Assembly (NCBI GenBank): GCA_001632435.1
Contig: KV423951.1
Location: forward strand, 124,001-188,000
Source: Calocera cornea HHB12733
Taxonomy: Eukaryota > Basidiomycota > Dacrymycetes > Dacrymycetales > Dacrymycetaceae
Length of the DNA stretch: 64,000 nt
Direction of reading: 5' to 3'
The notes beneath the pieces were generated by a model that worked only from the letters and a program-made list of their open reading frames with translations, was not told the DNA's origin and made no database searches. This document shows, piece after piece, positions 22,601 to 34,005 of this stretch. How positions within the stretch are numbered: position 1 is the first letter of the stretch; every line of letters starts with the position of its first letter. A program made the position numbers and the translations under genes.

Positions 22601-23548
22601 GTGAAGAACCCCGATCCGCACAAGGTCATCATCCCTTTTGTCCATGACTATGGCGCATGCCGGCAGTTTGCTTGGTCTGTCTTCGAGATGCGGAAGGATA
22701 AGGGACGCGATCCCTCCGCAAGGGAGGTCGTCGCCTGGACTGTGGCTGGTGATGTCAATGGGCCGTGTTACAGGCCACTGCAGGACGTAATGTAAGCGCA
22801 CCTTCCCGACACATATACGCGTGCCTGACTGTTGGCAGAATCCCACCGCGATCGTGCATGTCTCCCGACCTTTACGATGCATTTGAGGACATGTCGTATA
22901 TCCGGCCAGCTCGACAACGGAAGACGTTAGCTGGATTTAAAGGTGCGCATATAGTCATTTGATAGCCACAGGCCACTCACGCCGTATTCAGGCAGCTACT
23001 GGGGCACGGGCGAGAACACGCGGCGGAAAGTCCAATGCAAACGAGAAGGAACCTTCCCTCTACCTGCATCCGTACCAGCCAAGCTTCCACGTGGGTTGCA
23101 AACGGTGTGGGAAGGGCTCGGCCCGTACACGAGCTATCTTCGCATGCTGAACGACACAATTTTCTGCCCGACGCCGGAAGGTGTGGCCGGCTGGAGCCCG
23201 CGGCTGAGCGAGGTGATCTACGCGGGATGCATTCCCGTCTTCATCGGCAAAGCCTCTCAGTATCCCTTCTGGGACATGCTCGACTGGGGCAAGATATCAG
23301 TAACGATCGAGCGACAGGACATCCAGCGGATGGAGGAGATCCTGATGGCGTTCAGCATGGACGAGGTCGAGCGCATGCAGGCGACCCTGATGCTTGTCCG
23401 GGACGCGTTCCTCTACCCGCTCGATGGGAAGCATGAGGAGCAGCTGACGAAGCGCGGGCCGTTCTTCTATGCGATGCACTCGAGCAAGCTAAGGATGTTG
23501 ACAAAGTATCCGCAGGCGAGAGTGATCGATCGGCCTGATTGGACCTGA
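19670..23548 (+). CDS. Epimerase/dehydratase-exostosin (GT47) fusion, copy B, with altered SDR active site
   Basis: Exons 19670-20240, 20288-21491, 21545-21849, 21900-22791, 22839-22942 and 22992-23548 join in frame to 1210 residues. An extra 48-nt in-frame intron at about 19912-19959 is plausible and would leave 1194. The membrane span is at about 62-79, the Rossmann motif reads VVITGAGGMLG, and the EGF-like cysteines and exostosin domain align with copy A along their length. The SDR YxxxK motif is gone: where copy A reads VYGASKL, this copy reads VPGKSML, so Tyr and Lys are Pro and Met. The SDR half is therefore probably not catalytic, while the glycosyltransferase half looks intact. Confidence 0.82.
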
Positions 23549-23866
23549 TTGAGCACGTGACTATAGAATGTAGACATCATCACCCCATTGTATTATCATC
23601 CCAGTATGCATTCTGTTCATCAATAAGTACGCAAAAAGCGGAATCAGCCCGAGCTTAGCTGATGGCCCGCGACAGAAAGGCGAGAAGAGTGGCAACGAAC
23701 TGCTGCTTACGGCATCAGATTGGCAACCCAAATTCCAGGCCACGCGAGCCCTCGTGCGCGGCCTGTCACCCAATCAGCCCATCAACCGCATCAGCCCGCC
23801 TGATGTAGCCTCGCCCGCTCCTCGCTCCCTCTCTCTCCAACCACCACCTCGCCCGCTCCCGCCCCG
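23549..23866. other. Spacer upstream of an unrecognised gene
   Basis: A 318-bp spacer with CT-rich sequence just before the next ATG. Nothing else is recognised. Confidence 0.35.
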
Positions 23867-24691
23867 ATGCCGCTCCTCGACCCCCGTCCCGCCCACTTAC
23901 AACACTTCCAGATGCCGCCCGCACAGGGAGCGTCGCTCAAGCGCCCACGGGACGACTCCTTCGACCAGTGGCTCGACTCGCGCTCGGCCTCCCCCTCTGC
24001 CTCACCCGCACCGCCAGTCCAAGCGCAGGGCCAGACACTCCAGCACGCCCCGCTTAGGCCAGCATCACCCTCCTATTCGCAGCAATCTGCGCCTGCCCCC
24101 TCCCATGTACCGAACGACGGCGAACGCATAATCAAGCGTCGCCGGCTCGCCCCGCGCGCTATGTCCTCCGTCTCCCAGCAGCATGCCGAGAGCTCCTCCG
24201 CTGCACCCGGCTCAGGCTCGGGCTCGGGCTCGGGCTCACCCGCCGATACCCGCGATAACCGCACCCCGCCGCCCAGAGCGCAGATGCACGAATACTCGCA
24301 GATCAACAACTTCCTGCATACGCTACACACGCTCCGGACGCACGTCATCAGTCCCGGTAGCGAGGTCGGCACGAGCTCTGTGTCTGGGCCGGGCTCGCCC
24401 TTCTTGCCGTCCTCACAGTCACAATCGGTGCTGCAACATAATCATGGGGATAGAGAGGGACAGTCAGAGAGTAGCTGCGCGTACGAGGTGACGAATCGGT
24501 ACGTCTCCCCTGTCTGTGCATGTATCTGCCACTGACCCTGGTGTAGGATATTGGGCTCCCTAGCGCTGGAGCGGCAGAAACGCATGGGGATACCTGGGGA
24601 TGCTCAGTCGGATGCTGAGGAGGACGGGGATGAGGGAGCGGACGGGTGGAGCGGGGAGGAGGTGGACTGGGAGGGCGATATGGATATGTAG
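23867..24691 (+). CDS. Unrecognised low-complexity nuclear-type protein
   Basis: Two exons (23867-24498, 24547-24691) give 258 residues. I do not recognise the family. The N-terminal half is rich in Pro, Ser, Gln and Ala and has two basic clusters, KRPRDD and IIKRRRL, that look like nuclear localisation signals. A Gly-Ser repeat follows. A short ordered-looking stretch (YSQINNFLHTLHTLRTHV) sits in the middle, and the tail is acidic (EEVDWEGDMDM). The splice junction keeps one clean frame to the stop, which supports a real gene. Confidence 0.6.
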
Positions 24692-25124
24692 CTGCTTACG
24701 AGCGGCCCATATTGCTCTCCGCCTTGCACTCGAATTGTCGCATCGCAGGTGGTCATGATCCCGCTTCTTCTGGCTCTGTAGCATAGATTCCTTTCTCTCC
24801 TTCCCCTGTTTCTCCTCCGATTCCTTGTTATCCCCCGCACCTTACAACCCAAGGACTCCCTCATCCCCATCCTGTACACCTACGCATACACCCACCCACG
24901 CACTATTGTACCCCCTCCCCACGGCACGCATACATGCCGTGACGCCAGTAGATTCCCGATTCCCGAGAACCAAGATCGATATTTGTGTAATTAGAAATTA
25001 TGAGATGTGCTGCAAACTGGAAACGATATGATGGAGCCGTGCCCCCCCGTCCTCTTCGCGCCTCCAGCTCAGCCCCAGGCCAGTTCTATCCTGTCAGCCG
25101 TTCCGGCAGCGACAGCACTACCGC
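24692..25124. other. Convergent 3' spacer
   Basis: Pyrimidine-rich DNA between the ends of the unrecognised gene (plus) and frataxin (minus). No exon or repeat is seen. Confidence 0.35.
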
Positions 25125-25974
25125 CTACCGCCCCTCCCCGCCCTCCCCGCGTCGCTCAACCCACACCTCGACCCTCTCGCCCGCAAACTCCGCCAGCTCC
25201 TCCTCGAGCAGCCCCTGCAATGTACTGCCATCCCGGTGGTACACCCACTTGGCCCCCTCCGCCCCCTCCGCGCCAGCCCCATCTACAGACGCAGCCCCCG
25301 AAGCAGCATCGGCCGCAGCAGAGGTGGTCGTGGTCGTGCCGGATGCTGAGACAGTCGGGAGGGAGTAGTCGTACCGCTTCGGCCCGCTGTACGGGGAGGA
25401 GAGCCAGATCTGCTGGTTGGGGGGCTGCTTGTTGATCACGTATGTGCCGTGCGGGCCGCAGGACAGGGTGAGCACACCTGACTGTCCGACAGGAAGCATG
25501 AAACAAAACAGGATCAGCATGCTGGTTTGTTACGGAACGACAAAAGCCGGAGAGGAGAAGAGGGAGAGGGCAGGGAAGAGGGAGATGGCAGACGCACGGA
25601 ATAGGACACCTCCCACCCCTCGTCGGCGCTGCTCCCGACCCCTGCGTCGATTGCCTCCTCGAGCGACTCGAGCATGTTGTCCATCGCGGTGTCCGAGAGC
25701 TTGTGGTACTCGTCTTCTGATAGTCTCCTACAAGCAGCACCAGTGTCAGCAGGTGGCTACTGGGCACAGGACAGCCGGGGATGGGTACGTACGCGGGGTG
25801 ATGCGTCGATTGATACCGCCGCTGGAGGGAGAAGGGGGGGAGGGATCGGGCATATAGGAGGGCAGGGTGCGGTACGGCATGTAAGGAGCGAGCTGCGACC
25901 GCTGCTATTCGAGCGCGTGGGAGGGAGGGTCGGAGTCGCCTGAGCACGGTAGCCGCTCTTGAAGCCGAGGCCAT
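25125..25974 (-). CDS. YFH1: Frataxin, mitochondrial iron-sulphur cluster assembly protein
   Basis: Three exons (25793-25974, 25598-25727, 25125-25481) give 222 residues. The N-terminus is rich in Arg, Ala and Ser and lacks acidic residues, a typical mitochondrial presequence. The frataxin fold starts with an acidic helix ([18 protein letters not shown]) and continues with [29 protein letters not shown] in two parts split from view here, then RYDY. A Thr/Ala/Gly-rich insert of about 35 residues precedes WVYHRDG. Frataxin activates cysteine desulphurase in the ISCU complex. The start ATG at 25974 directly follows a heptanucleotide repeat, and the divergent neighbour starts 438 bp away. Confidence 0.9.
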
Positions 25975-25975
25975 C

Positions 25976-26003
25976 TCGTCAGTCGTCAGTCGTCAGTCGT
26001 CAG
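25976..26003. repeat. Four perfect copies of a 7-bp repeat before the frataxin start
   Basis: TCGTCAG on the plus strand is repeated four times without a mismatch. On the frataxin strand it ends one base before the ATG, so it would lie in the 5' leader. Confidence 0.9.
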
Positions 26004-26412
26004 TTCCTCTGCTCAGCAGATGCAGGAGAGCAGCAAGGGGAGGTGGCAGGCCGAGTGCGTTTAGTAGAGTCAGCGTTGAGCAGACGCTGTTCAGATGCGA
26101 ATTCACGCGCCCGATTGCGCCAGGCAGTCGGCGCTACAGCGCCCCATATCTCCGACAGCGCTGCTTCATAGTTGTCCGCGGCTCCTCGGCCCTCCCTTTC
26201 ATCGACGGCCGGCATTCCATTACCCCGTCGTGCGAGTGAATCCTTACTATGCGGCTTCGGTTGACCATTGGGTTATCATTGGGAAATAGGAATGTAGTTC
26301 ATTGCAGATCGTCAATACCCGCGTCTTGCGAGCCACCCAACGCGACCTACCGTCGACGCGTCAGTTACGCGCCTCTCTTCCCCCTACGTGCTGTGAGGCG
26401 ATACACAGGCCG
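26004..26412. promoter_or_regulatory. Shared divergent promoter of frataxin and the DCD-like gene
   Basis: The two genes are transcribed away from each other from this spacer. I see no TATA box. Nothing else can be supported. Confidence 0.4.
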
Positions 26413-27096
26413 ATGATCCTCCCCGGACGCAGCGTCGTAACGCGCGGCATCGTCAGTGCCCTGCGCGAGAAAGCGAGCCAGGTCCAGCCGTGCGGGGTTG
26501 ATCTGAGCCTCAAGCGGGTGCTGGAGTGGACCGGCGCTGGTACAGCCTCCCTTCAAACCACGTGTGCTCGCTAACTACTATACCTCTTTGCGGCACCGGC
26601 AGGGACGATAGACTTCTCGAACCTGCACCGGCAAACGGCGCCCACCCGCGTCCTGCCCTTCGCAGACCCAGACGACCGGCTGCACCTCCCGCTAGGTGCC
26701 TACCTGGTGGAGTTCAACGAGCGCGTGTGCACGCCGCTGGATGCGATGGGCCAACTCTTCGTGCGCAGCTCGCTGTTCAGGAGCGGGGCGTTGCTGAGCG
26801 CAGGTGTGTGCGATGCGGGGTATGAGGGGGCTGTTGGGGGGATGCTGCAGGTCCGTTGGGCTCCGTGCTGCGTTCAGTGTGGTTTGGGAATGCTGAGCTA
26901 AGCTGAGCTGAAAATGTCGGTTAGGTGTGCAATCCGTTTGGGATCACCCTGCATCGGGATGCGAAGCTCGCGCAGTTCGTGTTTCATCAGATGATGGAGG
27001 GGGTCGGTGTTCGGGCGTGTAGCCGGGACGATGTGCTAACTGAGAGGATAGGTCGAAGGATACTCTGGAGTGTATCAAGGGTCAAAGTCCCTGTGA
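26413..27096 (+). CDS. dCTP deaminase / dUTPase-superfamily enzyme
   Basis: Four exons (26413-26539, 26603-26850, 26925-27002, 27052-27096) give 165 residues. The start MILPGRSVV and the segments QPCGVDLSLKRV, PLGAYLVEFNE, FVRSSLFRSG, VCDAGYEG and the tail GYSGVYQGS are the pattern of the DCD branch of the dUTPase fold, which forms trimers and acts on deoxycytidine or deoxyuridine nucleotides. The last intron removes an alternative tail and restores the expected GYSGVYQGS ending. The enzyme would supply dUMP for dTTP synthesis or limit dUTP. Whether it deaminates, hydrolyses or does both is not clear from sequence. Confidence 0.78.
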
Positions 27097-27220
27097 CGAG
27101 CCTACAATTTTCGACGCAATTGATCCGACCTCTCCAAACCGATGACCCGAGAGATTCGGCATTACAGTACAGCACGCCAACGAAGTCTAGCCATGCGAGG
27201 CACCGCTAACAATCAATCTT

Positions 27221-29081
27221 TCACACCGTCATCGCAGCCAAGAGCCGTTCCTCCAGCTTGTCGAACCGCGGCTTCAGGACGACCCCGAACCGCTTTGGCT
27301 GGACGATCAACGCGTTGTCCCACATGTCGTCCACACCGCGCACAACCGGCTGTCCATGCTCGTCCACCGGCCAGTCGAAGTGGAATGCCCAGAGCAAGAA
27401 CGCGCAGGCGATAAACATGCTGTTCATGGCGAAATCTCTTCCGGGACAGATACGCCGTCCACGTCCGAACCCGAGGTCGTGGTCTGAAACGGGCCGCGTC
27501 AGACACCCAGAAGCGTCCAGGAAACGCGTTGGATCGAACGTGTCTGGGCTGCTGTAGCGAGACGGCTCCCGCGATTGGCTCCTAAGCACCGGTGAGCAGG
27601 ACTGCACCGCAGCGCGGTGAATCACAGCACACACCAGAAGTTGTCGATAAGGATTGTCCCTTCTGGTATCACGTGTCCCTTATATACAAATTCCTGAAAT
27701 AAGGTCGGTTAGTGTAGAAACCGCTAGATAGGACGTTGAGGCGCACTTCAGATGCTCTGTGTGCAATGCCCAACGGCAGTGGAGGTCTCCATCTCAACGT
27801 CTCTCTAATAACAGCATCAACGTAAGGGAGGCGTTCCCTGTCCTGGAAGGTCGGAGGCCTCTCCCCGCACACGGCGTCCAGCTGTTTCTGAGCTTCTTGG
27901 ACGACATGAGGATGGTGTAGCAGTGCCAGTGTGAAGGCGCGGAGGGATGTGTGAGTCGTCTCTTGGCCCGCCATGCTATTCTTGTCAGTCCAGTACGGGT
28001 CAGCAACGACATCGCTCACAACAGCGACAGAGCCATCCACACCGCTTCCTTCTTTGCTAGGCCGTACTTCTCAAAGTTGGTGTTGACATCATGCACAATC
28101 GTTGTTGCCCCCCAATCCTAAACGCGGTCAGTAGGGTGACGGGGAAGTCATTAGAGTACTTGCATCCGATCGAAGGGCTGTATCGTATAACCGGCTGCCT
28201 TCCGATGCCATCTCATCGTGCCAGTCATCAGCATGTTTTCGTAGCCATTTCACCGATTTTATCAATGGCTTGAGAATCGGCAACATATCCACCAGGCTGT
28301 TCTGCGGCACACACACACGCATGACCTCGTCGGTTAGCTGCTCCATTCGTTTGCTCGGATCGGGTCCAAGGAGAGGGATGGCACCCCCACCGTAGAGAGA
28401 GCGGACGATGACAGAGCCAGAAAATCGATGGACGTGCTCATGAAACGGTTTGTCCGGGTGCTTCAAGAGACCCAGAGCTAGAAATGCCGCATCGTGCGCT
28501 TGCATTGCAGTGAAGCGTAATGTGGCTTGAAGATTCAGGCTAGAAGAGCATTAGTGAATAAACTGATATGGAAGGGACGTGTGAACCTTGCATGCGCAGC
28601 CCGTCGCATCCGGCGCCAACTGTCATAGTGTCAGTGAGCTAGGCGTGTCCATAAAAGGGCCGTCATACCGCAACGTTCGATCCAACAGCAACATTACGCT
28701 GTCTCGGAGGAAAAACTCGCGCGACTACTCTTCCGATCAGCGCGACTATCTGCCGTGAGAATCAAGGCACCTCACTTTGATCAACGCCGGCCTGTCACTG
28801 GTCACCGCCGACATGCGGTCAAGAACCTCCGTTGCAACCTCACTGCTGCTGATGACTAGATAAGGCTGAGAGCCAATCCAAAACGTGTAAAGCGACCCAT
28901 ATTCCTCCGACCAGGCGGTCAGCTTGCGGTACCACAGCTTGCGGGGCATCTGGAGGAGGTTGCCCAGGAGCGGCAACCCAGGCGGTCCAGGCGGCAAGCG
29001 ACATTTGTGTTTAAAGCGCATGTCACTGAAAAAGACAACTACCAGTAGGAGCAAAAGAAGAACCGCGAGCAGGTATATCAT
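27221..29081 (-). CDS. Cytochrome P450 monooxygenase (P450 copy 1)
   Basis: A multi-exon gene whose pieces align along their length with its P450 neighbours. It has an N-terminal membrane anchor, the proline hinge RLPPGPPGLPLLGN, the I-helix AGQETT, the K-helix ETLR and the haem loop FGRGRRICPG, whose Cys binds the iron. No stop or frameshift is needed. The intron at 28118-28163 starts with GC (GCAAGT) where its paralogue has GT. It is minus strand, in tandem with copies 2 and 3, and convergent with the DCD-like gene. The family oxidises small hydrophobic molecules at the ER; the substrate is unknown. A TATAAG motif sits about 185 bp upstream. Confidence 0.85.
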
Positions 29082-29847
29082 AGTACTTTGAGCGGTCGAG
29101 GGATTGTCGATTCCACGACAAAATGCGGAGGTCCCATACTTGAAGGCTCGAGTTCACTTCCACCAAGGATGCCGGACCGATTTGATACGCTGAGACATAC
29201 AAGATATGCATAGCATCCGGCCATCATTCCAGATATTCTGATTCGCTGAGCGAGCAGCGCGTACTTATAAGGAGAAGTCAATATCATGCTCAAGAGTTAT
29301 TGATGATGACGTTTGCTCCTGCCGGTTACGAGGCTGTCCAGCTTCGCGAATACGTGGAAGTAAGTCGGCAGAGGCACGCCTCTGGGTGATGGATGGCTTG
29401 CCGTTACGATCATCAAGTGTGCATGTCCGCATTGTCGTGAGAGCGAGAAGTGATGCACAGCAAGTACCGATTATTGTCTCCGGGTAACGCCGTTCAAGTT
29501 TGTCAGGGACCATCCACCAGTTCTTTCCCAAGCATCCAGATGGTACACGCATGGTTTCCTGGGTCCTGGTTTGCTCTGCACGACCATAAAAAGGCACCTG
29601 CATTCCTTTAACCAAGGGCTTTCCCCGCTTTATTCGCTACTCCCTCTCTCCCGGATTGTGAGTCGTTCCTCCGTCGGAACCGGGGTAACCCTCGCTTGGG
29701 AACCAACAAATTCCGTAAGATGACCTCGTGCCTGCGCTTCTCATGATGATAACGTTTCATTACGTCACCCAAAAACTTATCGAGCATTATAAGTTTTCAC
29801 GACTGTTCATCTTCATTAACGGCTTCCTATCTTACCAACTCCGGCTT
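29082..29847. promoter_or_regulatory. Spacer between P450 copies 1 and 2
   Basis: This holds the upstream region of copy 1, with CTTATAAG at 29264-29271, and the 3' end of copy 2. No other exon is recognised. Confidence 0.4.
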
Positions 29848-31746
29848 CTAATCGTCGTTGTCATAGTACACCTCCCCCTCAGATGTTACAGCCTGCAGGC
29901 GTTCTTCAAGTTTGTCAAACCTCGGCTTCAACACCACTCCGAATGGCCTGGGAGTAATGACCAAATTGTTATCCACCATTTCGTCGACACCGCACGTAAC
30001 GTTGTTGCCGTTCTCATCAACCGGCCAGTCGAACTGGAATGCCCATAGCAGGTATGCGCACGAAATGAACATAACGTTCATGGCGAAATCCCGTCCAGGA
30101 CAGACGCGCCGACCGTGTCCGAAACCGAGTTGGCCAATATACGTCTCTGGGGTAGGCGGACGAAGGCGACCGGAGGTGTCCAGAAAACGTGTTGGGTCAA
30201 ACAATTCTGGGTCTTTGTACACAAATGGTTCGCGCGTTTGTAGCCTGATTCCTCATGAGCCAGTTCCCAGTATGTCACGGCCGGACGCACCAGATATTGT
30301 CGATGATAAGGGCGCCTTTGGGTATTACATACCCACGGTACGCAAAACTCTGATTGTATTGGCGGTCAGCACGCTCTCCCTTTGCCATCAAGCTTATCCT
30401 TACTTCTGAAACCACGTGAGGAAGACCGAGCGTCACGCCTGGCCTCCATCTCAGGACTTCCTTGACGATAGCATCGATATAAGGAAGATTCTCTCTGTCC
30501 TGGAAAGTAGGGGGCCGGCTTCCGCACACAGCATCAAGCTGACCTTGAGCAATCTGAGCCACCTCTGGATAGTGGAGCAGCGCGAGTGCGAAAACCCGCA
30601 GCGCGCTGTGGGTGGTCTCTTGCCCGGCCATGCTGAACCCCGTTATCAATAAAAGGTGAGTTTGACGTTATACTTGGCGCACGTACAATAGCGATAACGT
30701 CGTCCACATTGAATCATGTTTCGAAAGACCGTACTTGTCCCCGTTGGTATTGAGGTCGTGAACCATAGTGGCCGCATCCCACGCCTGGAGGTCGTCAGTG
30801 TAACACGACTGACAAATGCCGGGAACATTACGTCGGTGGGCAAGGAAGACTTGTAGAGACGCTGGCCTTCCTTGTCGATCTCCTCAAACCAGTCGTCCGC
30901 CGACTTTCTCAACCATTTCACCCTCTGTATCAACGGCTTGAGAATCGGTAGCGCGTCGACGACACTGTTCCGCGGCATGGACACGCGCATAGCTTCATCC
31001 GTCAGCTGTTCGATACGTTTGCTCGGATCGTGCCCAAAGAGCGGTATTGCTGGCCCACCATACAGGGAACGAATAATAACGGACCCGGAATATCTATGAA
31101 CATGCTCGTGAAAAGGCTTGTTCGGATGCTGCAGAAGTCCAAGAACGAGCAATGCCGCATCGTGTGTTAACATGTTGCAGAACCGACTTGCGGCTCGAAT
31201 ATTGAGACTGAGAGGATCTGAGTCTAGCTCCAAGATTAAGAGAAGTACATACCTTGCGTGCATTGCCCGTCGATGAGCTCGCCATCTACCGCAACATTAT
31301 TACTGGCCTTCCCACCGCTGGGCTAGCTCTTACAGCGGAGTCCGATCTAGAAACATTGTCGAATTCTCGCGAAAATAGAACTCGCGGGCCTGTCGGAGTT
31401 AGTAACGTCAGGATGACAGTTATATTCATCAACCTAAACTAGCCTTGATCATCGCGGGCCTATCGCTTGTCACAGCCGACATGCGATCAAGCACATCCGC
31501 TGACGCTTCGGCGCTGCTGAGAACCACGAACGTCTGGGAGCCCACCCAGAAGGAGTAGACCGGGCCGTATTGCTTGGCCCACTTCTCTATCTGACGATGC
31601 AAGAAGCGGGAGGGGAGCTGCAAGAAGTTGCCAATCAAGGGCATGCTTGGCGGTCCGGGAGGAAGACCGTTTCGGCGCTTCCGGTACACATCGTGAAACC
31701 CCATTGCAAGGAGGAGGCAAACCGAAATGATGGATAGGTAGAACAT
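29848..31746 (-). CDS. Cytochrome P450 monooxygenase (P450 copy 2)
   Basis: The exon pattern is the same as in copy 1. It begins with a hydrophobic anchor and GLPPGPPSMPLIGN. It has AREFYFREN and WRAHRRAMHAR in two short exons, the I-helix AGQETT, the K-helix EVLR, and the haem loop FGHGRRVCPG. No disabling change is seen. A CTATATAG motif at 31806-31813, about 60 bp before the ATG, is a likely TATA box. The tail ends in Asp/Tyr-rich residues not shared with the others. The substrate is unknown. Confidence 0.85.
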
Positions 31747-32123
31747 GAAGCGATATCAGGCTGGATGAAAGGAGTAGCCCAGTGTCAGAAGAGCATACAC
31801 ATCCCCTATATAGAGTTTACCGCGTATGCCTGGGTGAGGCCGCAATATTGGGTTGCGGGCGGAGGGCCATCCGCGACCCGCAGCGCTACAGTAGCTGGTG
31901 GAAGCAATCTTTTGCATTCTCATTTGAGGCGGCCTTCGCGAAGTAACGATTGCATCCGCCTTACGGAATTTATTGGCACGTAAGTAGTACAAGCGGTCGG
32001 CGTCCGCTGCACACCAAAGAAAGGGCAATCATGCAACCAGACTTTCGTCATCGGGATGGGATTCGCTCTCACCTTCGGTGGAAGCGCGGGCCATCCAAAC
32101 GACCACCCGCCCGTTCCCCACCC
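31747..32123. promoter_or_regulatory. Spacer upstream of P450 copy 2
   Basis: It contains the TATA-like CTATATAG of copy 2 (31806-31813) and the 3' flank of copy 3. Nothing else is recognised. Confidence 0.4.
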
Positions 32124-34005
32124 TCACTCAGTCGTCGCGACCCGCATACGGAATTCCAGTCCCTCAAACCGAGGCTTGAGCCGCACATCTTGAAACGGCC
32201 TCGGATGGGCGCCTAACTCATTGTCGACCAGGTCATCCGGACCGCACCTCAATTCCCTCCTGTCTTCGTCAACGGGCCACTCGAGATCAAAGGCCCAGAG
32301 TATGGAAGAGCACGCAATGAACATGCTGTTCAGGGCAAAGTCCTTGCCTGGACAGACGCGGCGGCCATGGCCAAAGCCGAGTAGATCAAGATGCGTGTCG
32401 GGGTTCACGGGCCGAAGAGTACCTGAGTCGTCCAGATGTTATCGAGAAGGGTTGAAGGTTTCGGGATTGGAGTACACGGATTGTTCGTGAGTCTGGCTCC
32501 TGCAAGCGACGTCAGTTAGGTACGATCAAAGCGAGATACGACGGACCAGAGATTGTCCACGATGATCGCTCCTTTCGGTATCAGGTATCCCTGATATTCG
32601 AAATCCTGTGTACCAATCCTCAATATCGGGGAGTACGCCACCTTCAGCAAGGTCTCACCTCGGATACCCTATTCAGACGGCTCAGGGGCACACCCGGCTT
32701 CCATCGTAGCGTCTCTTTGATAATCGCCTCGATGTATGGCAGCTTGTCTTTGTCTGCGAATGTCGGAGGTCGATCGCCGCATATAGAATCAAGCTGTCTT
32801 TGTGCTGCCTTCATTACGGCTGGATTGTTGAGCATCGCGAGTGTGAATACGCGAAGCGCAGTACTGGTGGTTTCCTGCGCGGCCATGCTACCAACACTGA
32901 GTTCATATGTTTTTGCGGCATCTGCACGAGACTCACAATAATGAAAGGGTCGTCCAAACCGCATCGTGGCTTGATAGGCCGTACTTCTCGCGATTGATGT
33001 CCAGATCTTGTACCAATGTTTCCCATCTCTGAGCATTGTCAGCATATATCGACCTCTTGCCGAAGCGAGGGCGTACCTCGCCGGGGGCCCCTCCGCTATA
33101 TAGACGCTTGCCCTCCTCATCAGTTTCTTCGAACCAATCATCGGACTGCTTCCTGAACCATTTCACCCTCTTGCTCAACGGCGCAAGGAATGGCAGGGTG
33201 TCGACGATGCTCTTCTGGGGCATGCACGCCCGCATGCCTCACACATGCAGATGCTCGATATGCTCGCAGGGGTCTGGTCCGCAATTCGGTATCATTTGCC
33301 CACCATAGATGGAACGGAATATCACTGATGGGGCGAACCGGTGTAAAGGCTCGTGGAAGAGCTTATGCGGGTGTTCCAACAGCCCCAGAACCAGATTGGC
33401 CGCATCTTGGGCTTGGGCGATGGTGAACCTTGCGGCAGAACGGACATTCAGGCTGTAGGTTGTCAGCGGGATATTGGTACCACGTGAAAATTGACCACAA
33501 ACTTGGCATGAACTGAGCGTCGCTTGGCCCGCCACCTGTCGCTACTTTGAGTATCATAACGTACGCAATCTTGTCAGGATGTAGGACGCACAGGGCTGTA
33601 CGATCCTGGAATTGTAGCAGGTTGTCGCGACAGAAAAATTCTCGAGCCTGCAACGCCATCATGCCGCTGCATCCCGATCAAACGTGCACTACAGCATACC
33701 TTGATCATCGCTGGTCGATCACTCGTTACACCGGATGCGCGATCGAGTACGTCGGCCGCAACTTTGACGCTGCCGAGTACCACAAAGGGCTGCCCGCTGA
33801 TCCAAAATGTGTAGAGCGGCCCATATTCTTTCGTCCATTCGTCCAGCTTATACCAGAGGAATTGGGATGGCAGCTGAAAGATGTTGCCGAGAGGAGGAAG
33901 TCCCGGAGGCCCTGGGGGTAGACGAGAAACGCCCGTACGGCGCAAATAGCAGGCGACCACCACGACCACCAGAAGCTCGAAAAGAATGACGGAAAGGTAC
34001 AACAT
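32124..34005 (-). pseudogene. Cytochrome P450 pseudogene (P450 copy 3)
   Basis: All family landmarks are present in order: anchor, RLPPGPPGLPPLGN, AREFFCRDN, an I-helix AAQETT (Gly to Ala), ETLRW and FGHGRRVCPG. The frame is broken by an in-frame TGA at 33239-33241, where paralogues read Asp-Glu-Ala before Met. A second in-frame stop, TAA, lies between NPSR and LDDSG near 32440. Exon borders are otherwise those of the intact copies. A TATATATA box remains at 34052-34060, about 50 bp before the ATG, so the decay looks recent. Sequencing error could explain one stop but less easily two. Confidence 0.75.

Noticed and set aside
27213..27506. The CTAAC and GTAG-like signals near the convergent ends of the DCD-like gene and P450 copy 1 as a further intron
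   Set aside because: Both genes already end with the expected family C-termini, so no extra exon is needed.
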